From assembly GCA_021782715.1 (NCBI GenBank), contig JAJXUR010000001.1, forward strand, positions 1-32,741: a stretch of 32,741 nt of DNA, in the 5' to 3' direction. Positions 6,143 through 13,126 of this stretch are shown here, piece by piece (the first letter of the stretch is position 1; each line of letters opens with the position of its first letter). The translations under genes and the position numbers were made by a program. The notes beneath the pieces were generated by a model. The model was not told the DNA's origin and did not search any database. It saw only the letters and a list, made by a program, of their open reading frames with translations. Source of the DNA: a bacterium. Lineage in GTDB: Bacteria; Patescibacteriota; Minisyncoccia; Phycocordibacterales; Phycocordibacteraceae.

Positions 6143-7264
6143 ATGGATCACGAACAAACTATAGATTCGACCCTGATCACAAAGGACGAGCTGAAGGGGA
6201 AATTAATTGAGTTTTTCCAGATTGCAAAAGCATCTGGAGATTTGAGTGCTGGTATTCGAAGGTATCTAGAGTTTGTGAAAGACAACTATCACAGCCTCGA
6301 TGCGGAGGCGAAACTCGTGGGAGACAAGGCATTTGATGCTATAGGAGAAGCGACTGCGGAGGCTCTAAATAAAATGCCCGATAGTGTCGAGAAAAGACGT
6401 CTTGCTAGACTGCACGCAAAATCTCAAGGTCGACATTGGGACATAAAGGAGCTGTCAAAATCTCTCGAGGCGGGAACGCATCTCAAAGAGAAAATCTTGC
6501 AGGAGACCGATGATTTCTTCTTTGAGCATGTCCAACTGATTGCAGATTTTATACATGATGTAATCAGCGGTTCGGTTCACGGTCCAGATCTGGCGCTCCT
6601 GAGTCTGTATTGCTCAGCTCTTGATGAGTTGATTGTTTCCAGGCATTTGACTCAGCACGGCTATACACCGCAAGCCTTAGCACATCAGCGCACAGTTCAC
6701 GAAATCTTAGATCAAATAGAACTTTTTAGCAAAAAGCCGGAATACTTGGATTTGTGGGCGAGCGAGACCTCAGAGGACAGAAAGAAGGCACGTTGGGGAT
6801 TACGCCCGAAAGGGGTTCGTGAAAAACTCGGTAGGGAGGGTTATGACCCAATCTTCAGCTTCTTATCTGAAATGGGTTCACACTCCACAATGAAATACAT
6901 TCAGTCGAAAGTTTTTATGCAAAGACCGCATAAGGATGGCGACGTCAAAGGCGAAGCAAAGATTTTCGTCGGCGGAAGTCCGCGAACCGATACGCTCATG
7001 GTTGCCAGTACAGGGTTAGTACAATCAGTCATGGGCACCCTCACCTCCTTCAGTGTCACCTATCAAGATTTTCTCTTGGCTGAAGAAGGGATTCAGGTAT
7101 TGCAAAGCGCATTTGAAAAATATAAAGGATATATGCTCAGGAACTTTGTCGATTGGATGAGGGCGGAAGGGGCGAATGTGTCTTCTCTGGAGACTTACAT
7201 TAAAAGCCTGGACCAGGAGACATTAATGCGAATGTCAGAGGAAAAGTCTTCCGGATCTATTTAG
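6143..7264 (+). CDS. Unknown protein (373 aa), probably mostly helical
   Basis: I do not recognise a family with confidence. The sequence is hydrophilic and predicted by eye to be mainly alpha helical. Notable parts are a helical block near 150-190 (DLALLSLYCSALDELIVSRH), the segment DLWASETSEDRKKARWGLRP near 215, and SFLSEMGSHSTMKYIQSK near 245, whose conserved-looking Gly-Ser-His may be functional. It is similar in style to helical proteins of the DUF5677/HEPN kind, but no diagnostic motif is visible. Codon use is more AT-rich than in the genes beyond 13 kb, consistent with transfer. TAAAGT ends 6 bases before ATG, and GGAG lies 3 bases before it. Its stop overlaps the end of a minus-strand recombinase remnant. 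Confidence 0.7.
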   Translation: MDHEQTIDSTLITKDELKGKLIEFFQIAKASGDLSAGIRRYLEFVKDNYHSLDAEAKLVGDKAFDAIGEATAEALNKMPDSVEKRRLARLHAKSQGRHWDIKELSKSLEAGTHLKEKILQETDDFFFEHVQLIADFIHDVISGSVHGPDLALLSLYCSALDELIVSRHLTQHGYTPQALAHQRTVHEILDQIELFSKKPEYLDLWASETSEDRKKARWGLRPKGVREKLGREGYDPIFSFLSEMGSHSTMKYIQSKVFMQRPHKDGDVKGEAKIFVGGSPRTDTLMVASTGLVQSVMGTLTSFSVTYQDFLLAEEGIQVLQSAFEKYKGYMLRNFVDWMRAEGANVSSLETYIKSLDQETLMRMSEEKSSGSI

Positions 7265-7413
7265 TCTGCAGCAAGTGATACGTTTTTTCCTTTAAGAACA
7301 AGTTTCCCGCGCAACTGCTCGAGCAGTTGTCGCTTCTCCTCGATCGTGCCTGCTTCAAGTAGATACTTCGCGTAGCGCTTGATATCCACGCCCTTCGGCG
7401 AGACTATTTTCGT
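7261..7413 (-). pseudogene. C-terminal remnant of a site-specific recombinase
   Basis: On the minus strand about 50 codons read VSPKGVDIKRYAKYLLEAG, then TIEEKRQLLEQLRGKLVLKG, ending NVSLAAD and a TAA stop. This resembles the extreme C-terminus of large serine recombinases as I remember them from CPR genomes (a basic helix, then EEKRxLLxxL and a short beta strand). The frame is closed by TGA at 7416-7414 and no catalytic part is present. The join with the plus-strand synthetase fragment lies near 7393-7405, which suggests a past deletion or integration break point. Family assignment is moderate because the catalytic domain is missing. Confidence 0.5.
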
Positions 7414-7704
7414 TCACGAGATTTTCTTGAAGTCCAGACTCCAGTTTTGTGCAAACAATATAACGGAGGCAGATCATATGTCGTAACGACCGAGTATTTT
7501 GGTGGAACGTTAGGCTTCAACAGTGGGACTATGGAAGAAAGAATGCAGGCACTCGTCGGTTCGGGGTTTGAGCGCATATTTCAGATAGGTAGCGTGTTCA
7601 GAAGCTCAGAGGAGCTGACTTTCGTAGAGGGGTACGCGGCGCATATGGATTGGGAAACAGGCCAATCTATGATTCGGAATATGTGTCGCTACGTAGCAAA
7701 AAAA
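7393..7704 (+). pseudogene. Fragment of a class II aminoacyl-tRNA synthetase core
   Basis: The frame is open from 7363 and reads LRRDYFRSRDFLEVQTPVL, which is class II motif 1, then a divergent strand region, then MQALVGSGFERIFQIGSVFR, which is motif 2 with FRSSE in place of the usual FRxE. After YAAHMDWETGQ the similarity ends and the frame runs on into a Nudix domain without a stop. The nearest relatives by eye are the LysRS/AspRS/AsnRS group. The N-terminal anticodon-binding part and motif 3 are absent, so it cannot be a normal synthetase. No ATG exists before ATG 7531; a TTG at 7447 is possible. It may be a dead fragment or the N-terminal part of a fusion protein. Confidence 0.6.
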
Positions 7705-8135
7705 ATGGTTGAAGACGAATATTCTTCCGTGCACGGCGTGCATGCGTTCTGTTTTGTGGGTGATCAACTTGTCATCGTGTATTCTGACAAGAAAGGGTAT
7801 TGGACGCCGCCAGGTGGCGGGGTAGAGCCGGGCGAGACAGTTGAGGAAGCGATTGTGCGCGAAGTGTTCGAAGAAACAAATATGCGCGTGCTCAAGCAAC
7901 GTGTCATCGGCTACCAAGAAGTCTCTGAACCGCATCGGCTCACCGTGCAGGTACGCGCGGTCTGTATCGTCGAGCGCCAATCGGACCCTTTGTCGCAGAT
8001 GCCGACTCCAGCGATGGCGAAGGCGTCACCGAGATAAGACTTATCGATCCGAAGGATATAAAACAGTACTTTGATTGGGGCGAAGTCGGTGAGCATGTGC
8101 TTGTTCGCGCACTGGAATTAAAAAGTCTACTCTGA
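7705..8135 (+). CDS. Nudix hydrolase, frameshifted near its C-terminus
   Basis: The Nudix box is clear: GGVEPGETVEEA followed by IVREVFEETNM, with the final Gly replaced by Asn. Nudix enzymes cleave nucleoside diphosphates linked to another group; the substrate is unknown. The frame that carries the box stops at 8037 after an unlikely tail (PLSQMPTPAMAKASPR). The frame one base back gives a typical Nudix end (FVADADSSDGEGVTEIRLID, then a WGEVGEHVLVRALELKSLL-like tail), stopping at 8135. The switch point is at C CCT TTG (7986-7992), a heptamer of the -1 slippage type. A separate start could be ATG 7705; otherwise the domain is fused to the synthetase fragment upstream. Confidence 0.7.
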
Positions 8136-8160
8136 TTCTTCATTGCTTAATGAGAGGTAA

Positions 8161-8199
8161 AATGAACCACGGCCGGCTTTTAGCCGGCCGTGGTTCATT
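8161..8199 (+). terminator. 17-bp hairpin, probable terminator
   Basis: AATGAACCACGGCCGGC and GCCGGCCGTGGTTCATT pair perfectly around TTTTA. There is no T-tract beyond the stem. Confidence 0.7.
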
Positions 8200-8206
8200 G
8201 TTGGTG

Positions 8207-8212
8207 TACTAT
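8207..8212 (+). promoter_or_regulatory. -10 box TACTAT before the metallopeptidase gene
   Basis: TACTAT ends 7 bases before ATG 8220, again with no Shine-Dalgarno. Confidence 0.4.
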
Positions 8213-8219
8213 ACGAAAT

Positions 8220-8858
8220 ATGAACAAATCAGAGGTGAGCCTCTCTTTTATTTACAGCAAAGAAAGGGAAGTGGCGCGAGTTTTGGAAACCATTCAGTGG
8301 CTGCCGTGGTATCGCGATCATAAGTATCCAGATAATTTTGCAAAGCTGCCGCAAGAAATAACGGAGATGAGTTCTGTGGAAGAGATAGAGAAGGCTGTTT
8401 CCATCGAATATATGGAACAAGATTTTCGTGATATCGAAGAATATGTTCTAAGTCAGTGGGGAGGTTTCCAGGATGGATTCGAAAAGATGCGAGCGATAAA
8501 AGACCTTCGGTTAAGTGATTCTTATGAAGTTAGTTTAACGAGATATGGAAGTGGCGGGAGTTACAATGCCGCTAGAAATTCGCTCATCGTTAATATAAGA
8601 AATTCCTCTCAAAGAGAGCGGATTGCCGGGACGATAGTTCATGAAATCGTCCATATGACCATTCAGTATCTTATTGATGCTCATTCTGTTTCTCATTGGA
8701 GAAAGGAAGCGTTAGTCGACCATTTGTTTGCGTATTTCTTCCCGACGCTACATATGAGACAGTCGATTCCCGAGGACGTGACCATTGTCGATGATTCATT
8801 TAAGACTATGTTTCCTGATCTTGAGGAAATAGTTAAGACAATCAGCAATGCCCCATAA
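8220..8858 (+). CDS. Putative zinc metallopeptidase-like protein (HExxH, 212 aa)
   Basis: The motif HEIVH with flanking GTIVHEIVHMTIQYLI lies near residues 142-146, the pattern of gluzincin-type zinc proteases. A downstream acidic residue in HWRKEALVDHLFAYFF could be the third zinc ligand. The N-terminal two thirds (short helices, WLPWYRDHKY) match no family I know. There is no signal peptide or membrane segment, so it is probably cytoplasmic. The open frame reaches back to 8190, but that part lies in the terminator hairpin, and ATG 8220 has a -10 box in the leaderless position. A cluster of GTACC palindromes related to the repeat family follows the stop. Confidence 0.7.
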   Translation: MNKSEVSLSFIYSKEREVARVLETIQWLPWYRDHKYPDNFAKLPQEITEMSSVEEIEKAVSIEYMEQDFRDIEEYVLSQWGGFQDGFEKMRAIKDLRLSDSYEVSLTRYGSGGSYNAARNSLIVNIRNSSQRERIAGTIVHEIVHMTIQYLIDAHSVSHWRKEALVDHLFAYFFPTLHMRQSIPEDVTIVDDSFKTMFPDLEEIVKTISNAP

Positions 8859-8879
8859 AAATATTATTGCCTAATCTAC

Positions 8880-8945
8880 AGGTATGGGTACGGGTACGGT
8901 ACCGGCCTGGGCAACAACATACTATCCAGTCCGATTCCGATATTG
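8880..8945. repeat. Vestige of the tRNA-derived repeat family
   Basis: GGTATGGGTACGGGTACGG with TACCGG forms overlapping GTAC palindromes. GGGCAACAAC and CAGTCCGATTCCGATATTGA (8928) recall the 3' end of the repeat and the T-arm copy at 4046 with substitutions. Confidence 0.45.
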
Positions 8946-8964
8946 AATGTTCACTCAACAGTAC

Positions 8965-8993
8965 TTGCTCTATACCCCTGGGGGGTATATGCT
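8965..8993 (+). promoter_or_regulatory. Copper-responsive promoter with CsoR operator in the spacer
   Basis: -35 TTGCTC (8965-8970) and -10 TATGCT (8988-8993) are separated by exactly 17 bases. That spacer is taken up by the dyad TATACCCCTGGGGGGTATA (8971-8989), the C/G-tract type bound by CsoR repressors. The -10 ends 6 bases before the csoR start codon, so the transcript would be leaderless. Bound CsoR would sit between and over the promoter elements and be released by Cu(I). Confidence 0.82.
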
Positions 8994-8999
8994 GCAGGG

Positions 9000-9275
9000 A
9001 TGAAGTACTTGCACGACGAAGGGAAGCAGAAGGTCATACGACGACTCAAGATCATCGAGGGCCAGATCCGAGGCCTGCAAGAGATGGTTGGGCAGGACAC
9101 CTACTGCATCGACATCATCACCCAGAGCTCCGCCGTGAAGCAGGCGCTTTCCGGTGTTGAGGACACGCTCATGGAAAATCACTTGAACCATTGCGTGCAC
9201 AAACAGATGACATCGGGCCAGACAGGGAAGGCAGTAGAAGAGGTCCTGAAGGTCTACAAACTTAAGAGAAAATAA
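9000..9275 (+). CDS. csoR: CsoR-family copper-sensing repressor
   Basis: This 91-residue, all-helical DUF156-type protein begins MKYLHDEGKQKVIRRLKIIE. The three Cu(I) ligands of the family can be placed: Cys in DTYCIDIITQ and the His and Cys in HLNHCVH. Family members bind DNA as tetramers and let go on Cu(I) binding. The start at ATG 9000 sits 10 bases after a perfect CsoR-type operator, so autoregulation of the whole operon is likely. An upstream extension of the frame to 8943 crosses the operator and is not used. copA begins one base after its stop. Confidence 0.93.
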   Translation: MKYLHDEGKQKVIRRLKIIEGQIRGLQEMVGQDTYCIDIITQSSAVKQALSGVEDTLMENHLNHCVHKQMTSGQTGKAVEEVLKVYKLKRK

Positions 9276-9276
9276 T

Positions 9277-11574
9277 ATGGAGTCACGCACCTACCGAGTC
9301 CAAGGAATGCATTGCGCCTCCTGCGCACACATCATCGAGAAAACGCTCAAGAAAGTCGAGGGCGTCCATTCCGTAGAAGTGAACTACGCTACAGAAGCGG
9401 CGAAAGTCTCCCATGATTCTGCAGTCACGAGTGCACAGGACCTTTCGAAGAAGATAGAGCCGCTCGGGTACTCGCTCGTCACCAATGCGCCATCAGCACA
9501 CGACATGGGAATGTCCGAAAGCGAACATGCAGCGCATCTCGGCCTTAATCAATCAAAAGCCGAGAAACTCGCAGAGCTTGCCACTATGAAGACCAAGGTA
9601 GTCACCGTTATGCCTATGGCAGCAGTTGCGATTGTCATTATGGCGTGGAATATCCTTGCAGAGTTTGACGCCGTCGCGCCACTTTCTCGATCCCTAAATG
9701 ACTCTCTCAATATATTACTCGCGCTTATGGCAACCTACGCGCTTTTTGTCGTCGGGAAGCCGTACCTCATGGGGTTCTACCGGTTTCTGCGTTACGGTGT
9801 CGCAAACATGGACACGCTCATCGGCATCGGTACGTCAGCGGCATTTCTCTATAGTATTATCATCACGGTCTTTCGTGAGGCGGTACGCCCTTACGTAAAC
9901 GTCAGTGTCACGTATTTCGATGTGGCTATTGTTGTGATTGCGTTTATTACGTTCGGGAAGTACCTTGAGGCGCGCGCGAAGATAAAGACAGGCGACGCCA
10001 TAGAGAAACTCCTCATGCTCCAAGCAAAAACAGCACTTGTCATTCGAGACGGTATTGAGGTGGAGATACCTGTCGAGCAGGTTGTGCATGGCGACCTCAT
10101 CATCGTAAAGCCAGCTGGAAAGATCCCTGTCGATGGTGTCCTCACTGGAGGATCGTCTTATGTGGACGAGTCGATGGTGTCGGGAGAGCCGGTGCCAGTC
10201 GAGAAACGTGTGGGTGATACGGTGGTCGCAGGGACATTGAACACCACCGGTTCGTTTACTTTCAGGGCAACGAAGGTCGGCTCGGAGACACTTCTGGCGC
10301 ACATCATACATATGGTGGAAGAGGCGCAAGGAAGTAAGGCGCCAATCCAAGCTTTGGCTGATAAAATTTCCGGCGTCTTTGTCCCTGCGGTACTTGCTAT
10401 AGCATTTCTTTCGCTCGGTGCATGGCTTTTCTTCGGTATTCCGTCGCTCGGGTTTGCACAGGCGTTGTCATTCGGTCTCGTGTCATTCGTTGGCGTCCTC
10501 GTGATTGCTTGTCCGTGCGCGCTTGGGCTTGCCACGCCGACAGCGATTATCGTGGGTGTTGGCAAGGGGGCAAAAGAAGGAATTCTCATCAAGGACGCTG
10601 CGACTCTAGAGAAGCTTCACCAGGTAGACGTGGTTGTCGTTGATAAAACAGGAACCATTACGAAAGGTAAGCCAGAACTTGTCTCGATACAAAACCAAAG
10701 TGACAAAAGCGAAGAAGAGCTCGTTGCCATCCTTGCCTCTCTTGAAAGTAAGTCAGAGCATCCGATTGCAAGCGCGATTGTCTCGTATGCAAAGACAGGT
10801 TCTGTCGCCCTTCGGCAAGTCGAGAACTTTAGCGTGCTCAAAGGAAGAGGGGTACGTGGCAATATCGATGGTGTGGAATATTACGCGGGTAATCCGCGTC
10901 TTATCCTCGAATTGTCGCTTGCGCTCGATATGAGTGCGATAGAACGCGAAACCCATGAAGGAAAAACTCCGGTAATTCTTACCACTACTACAAAAGTACT
11001 CGGCATCGTGCTGGTGGCTGATGCGATAAAGCCAGAAGCGGAAGAGGCGGTTACGAGTCTCCATAAGCTCGGTATACGCGTCGTGATGCTCACCGGCGAT
11101 AATGCGCAAACTGCCGACTTCATTGCAAAGCAGGTAGGTATAGACGAAATCGTCGCCGAAGTTATGCCCGAGGACAAGCTGAACAAGATTAAAGAACTGC
11201 AGGCGCAGGGTTGTGTGGTCGCCATGGCGGGAGACGGCATCAACGATGCGCCAGCGCTCGCACAAGCGGACGTGGGCATCGCGATGGCGACGGGAACCGA
11301 TGTTGCCATAGAGAGCGCCGGCATGACGCTTCTTCATGGTGATATCTCGAAGATCGTCAAAGCGATACGCCTCTCGAAGTTAACGATGCATGGTATCAAG
11401 CAGAATCTCTTTTTTGCCTTCGCGTACAATATCATCGGCATTCCGCTTGCAAGCGGACTCTTCTATCCGGTGTTCGGGTGGCTTTTGTCGCCAGTGTTTG
11501 CTGGATTTGCGATGGCCATGTCGAGCGTATCGGTTGTCGGGAATTCGCTACGTCTTAAAACTAAACAACTATGA
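9277..11574 (+). CDS. copA: Copper-exporting P1B-type ATPase
   Basis: This 765-residue pump has one N-terminal heavy-metal domain with MHCASC (11-16), about eight membrane segments, the transport site CPC (412-414, IACPCALGLATP), the phosphorylated Asp456 in DKTGT, the SEHP loop with His495, and the hinge GDGINDAP (652-659). This order is that of Cu(I) exporters, which use ATP to move Cu(I) out of the cytoplasm. It follows csoR by one base and overlaps the next gene by four bases (ATGA), so it is translated as part of the copper operon. Confidence 0.96.
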   Translation: MESRTYRVQGMHCASCAHIIEKTLKKVEGVHSVEVNYATEAAKVSHDSAVTSAQDLSKKIEPLGYSLVTNAPSAHDMGMSESEHAAHLGLNQSKAEKLAELATMKTKVVTVMPMAAVAIVIMAWNILAEFDAVAPLSRSLNDSLNILLALMATYALFVVGKPYLMGFYRFLRYGVANMDTLIGIGTSAAFLYSIIITVFREAVRPYVNVSVTYFDVAIVVIAFITFGKYLEARAKIKTGDAIEKLLMLQAKTALVIRDGIEVEIPVEQVVHGDLIIVKPAGKIPVDGVLTGGSSYVDESMVSGEPVPVEKRVGDTVVAGTLNTTGSFTFRATKVGSETLLAHIIHMVEEAQGSKAPIQALADKISGVFVPAVLAIAFLSLGAWLFFGIPSLGFAQALSFGLVSFVGVLVIACPCALGLATPTAIIVGVGKGAKEGILIKDAATLEKLHQVDVVVVDKTGTITKGKPELVSIQNQSDKSEEELVAILASLESKSEHPIASAIVSYAKTGSVALRQVENFSVLKGRGVRGNIDGVEYYAGNPRLILELSLALDMSAIERETHEGKTPVILTTTTKVLGIVLVADAIKPEAEEAVTSLHKLGIRVVMLTGDNAQTADFIAKQVGIDEIVAEVMPEDKLNKIKELQAQGCVVAMAGDGINDAPALAQADVGIAMATGTDVAIESAGMTLLHGDISKIVKAIRLSKLTMHGIKQNLFFAFAYNIIGIPLASGLFYPVFGWLLSPVFAGFAMAMSSVSVVGNSLRLKTKQL

Positions 11575-12593
11575 ACACCACCACACACGTATTTCACGTT
11601 AAGGGAATGCACTGCAAAGCGTGCACCGTCCTCATTGAGGAAATGTTTAACGAACTTCCAAATGTAGAGAGCGCGCACGTGTCACTTTCAGGACAGCAGG
11701 TGACGGTAGCGGGGGAGTTTACCAATACGCCGGAGAAAATAGCCGACGAACTCACGAAACTCGTACAGAGCCATGGGTACAGTATCGCGGTTGAGAAAAG
11801 CGCCCATAACGCAGGGTGGGGAGACTTCGTCTATGCGCTTCCTGTGGCGCTCGTTCTCATTGCTGGATTCATTCTGCTACAAAAGGCAGGACTGACTTCG
11901 CTTATTACTAGCTCGAAGGTGAGCTACGGCACAGCGTTCCTCATAGGGCTTATAGCGTCAGTTTCCTCGTGTCTCGCCATAGTCGGAGGTTTGGTGCTGT
12001 CTCTCTCGGCTAGTTCGGCGAAAGAGGGCGGGACCTGGCGCACGCCAGTACTCTTTCATGTGGGGCGCCTCGGGGGATTCTTTATTCTGGGTGGATTGGT
12101 TGGCGTAATTGGAAACTCGCTTCACCTCGGGCTCATGGCTAACGTGATATTGAGTAGTATCGTTGCACTCGTCATGCTTATTCTCGGCATTAACCTGCTC
12201 GACGTCTCCCATTTCACTCAAAGACTGCAAGTCACGCTCCCTACGCGCTTCTCGAAGCACATTGTCGCGGGGAGCAAGAAGGATCACTACCTCGCGCCGC
12301 TTTTAATCGGTGTCGGCACGTTCTTTCTGCCGTGCGGATTCACGCAGTCGATGCAGCTTTATGCACTTTCAACCGGTAGTTTCTCGCAAGGAGCCCTAAC
12401 GATGCTCGTCTTTGCACTCGGCACTTTCCCGGTGCTTGCGTTCCTTTCCTTCGGATCGCTCAATATTGTGCACAAACCATGGAAAGGGATTTTCTTCAAG
12501 ACGGCTGGCATAATTGTCATAGCGCTTGCAGTTCTGAACCTCAGTAGTGCGCTTGCTACGGCTGGAATTATTAACCCACTTTTCAACTTCTAG
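11571..12593 (+). CDS. Heavy-metal domain fused to a DsbD/UreH-like membrane domain
   Basis: Residues 1-75 form a heavy-metal-associated domain with MHCKAC. About six membrane segments follow (from about 87 to 335), with the conserved pairs SSCLAIVGG and LPCGFTQSMQLYAL typical of the DsbD transmembrane/UreH-like group (often annotated as sulfite exporter TauE/SafE family). The Cys residues in these motifs could carry electrons or bind copper. Being inside the copper operon, it probably moves copper or reducing power across the membrane; the exact role is inferred. ATG overlaps the copA stop, and its own stop is one base before the cupredoxin gene. Confidence 0.85.
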   Translation: MNTTTHVFHVKGMHCKACTVLIEEMFNELPNVESAHVSLSGQQVTVAGEFTNTPEKIADELTKLVQSHGYSIAVEKSAHNAGWGDFVYALPVALVLIAGFILLQKAGLTSLITSSKVSYGTAFLIGLIASVSSCLAIVGGLVLSLSASSAKEGGTWRTPVLFHVGRLGGFFILGGLVGVIGNSLHLGLMANVILSSIVALVMLILGINLLDVSHFTQRLQVTLPTRFSKHIVAGSKKDHYLAPLLIGVGTFFLPCGFTQSMQLYALSTGSFSQGALTMLVFALGTFPVLAFLSFGSLNIVHKPWKGIFFKTAGIIVIALAVLNLSSALATAGIINPLFNF

Positions 12594-12594
12594 T

Positions 12595-12990
12595 ATGAAC
12601 GTACGAATAATCATTGCTCTTGCTGCCAGTGCGGTACTTATCGGATGGGCGTTCTGGTTCGTTTCAGCAAAACCTCAAGAGAATGGCGCGGGCGTGACGG
12701 CGCCGACGGCTACCATAGTTGATGGTAAACAGTTCGTTGATATCACCGCGAAGGGCGGTTACTCTCCGCGAGTGGTGGTAGCAAAAGCCGGAATACCAAC
12801 GATCTTGCGCGTTACCACGAACGGCACCTTCGACTGCTCGGCTAGCGTGGTAATCCCGAAGCTCTCATACCAGAAATTCCTGCAGCCGTCTGGCACGGAA
12901 GACATTGCTATCTCTGCTGAACAAGCCCAAGGAACCCTGCAGGGGCTGTGCGCGATGGGGATGTATAACTTCCAAATCAAATTCGAATGA
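12595..12990 (+). CDS. Exported cupredoxin-like copper protein
   Basis: This 131-residue protein has an N-terminal hydrophobic anchor (residues 3-23) and an extracytoplasmic domain with the cupredoxin-like pattern: FDCSASVVIP near 80, then SGTEDIAISAE and a C-terminal GLCAMGMYNFQIKF. Cys and Met in these places could bind copper, although the His ligands of classical cupredoxins are absent. It is the last gene of the csoR-copA operon and may take up exported copper outside the membrane. The start at ATG 12595 leaves one base after the preceding stop; an earlier in-frame ATG (12547) would cut into that gene. Confidence 0.8.
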   Translation: MNVRIIIALAASAVLIGWAFWFVSAKPQENGAGVTAPTATIVDGKQFVDITAKGGYSPRVVVAKAGIPTILRVTTNGTFDCSASVVIPKLSYQKFLQPSGTEDIAISAEQAQGTLQGLCAMGMYNFQIKFE

Positions 12991-12998
12991 GTCTTGGA

Positions 12999-13033
12999 AT
13001 ATGGGTACGGGTACCGTACCGCCCCGAGCAACA
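12999..13033. repeat. Last vestige of the tRNA-derived repeat family
   Basis: The palindrome GGTACGGGTACCGTACC is followed by GAGCAACACG. These are the GTACCG and CAACACG elements seen in the larger modules. No further copy was seen to the right of this point. Confidence 0.5.
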
Positions 13034-13075
13034 CGCAAAGCGAAGCCCGGCGCAAGCCGGGTCTTCGCATTTGCG
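13034..13075 (+). terminator. Terminator of the copper operon
   Basis: GCGAAGCCCGGC, loop GCAA, then GCCGGGTCTTCGC. The stem is extended by CGCAAA and TTTGCG across a one-base bulge. Confidence 0.8.
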
Positions 13076-13112
13076 CAGCGGTCGGGCGCGTGATATAGTT
13101 CGAATATCTAAG

Positions 13113-13118
13113 TAATAT
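13113..13118 (+). promoter_or_regulatory. -10 box TAATAT before the efflux operon
   Basis: TAATAT ends 8 bases before ATG 13127 in an AT-rich stretch that stands out from its GC-rich surroundings. The MarR protein at the end of the operon may bind here; no clear dyad was found. Confidence 0.4.
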
Positions 13119-13126
13119 ATACTCGC

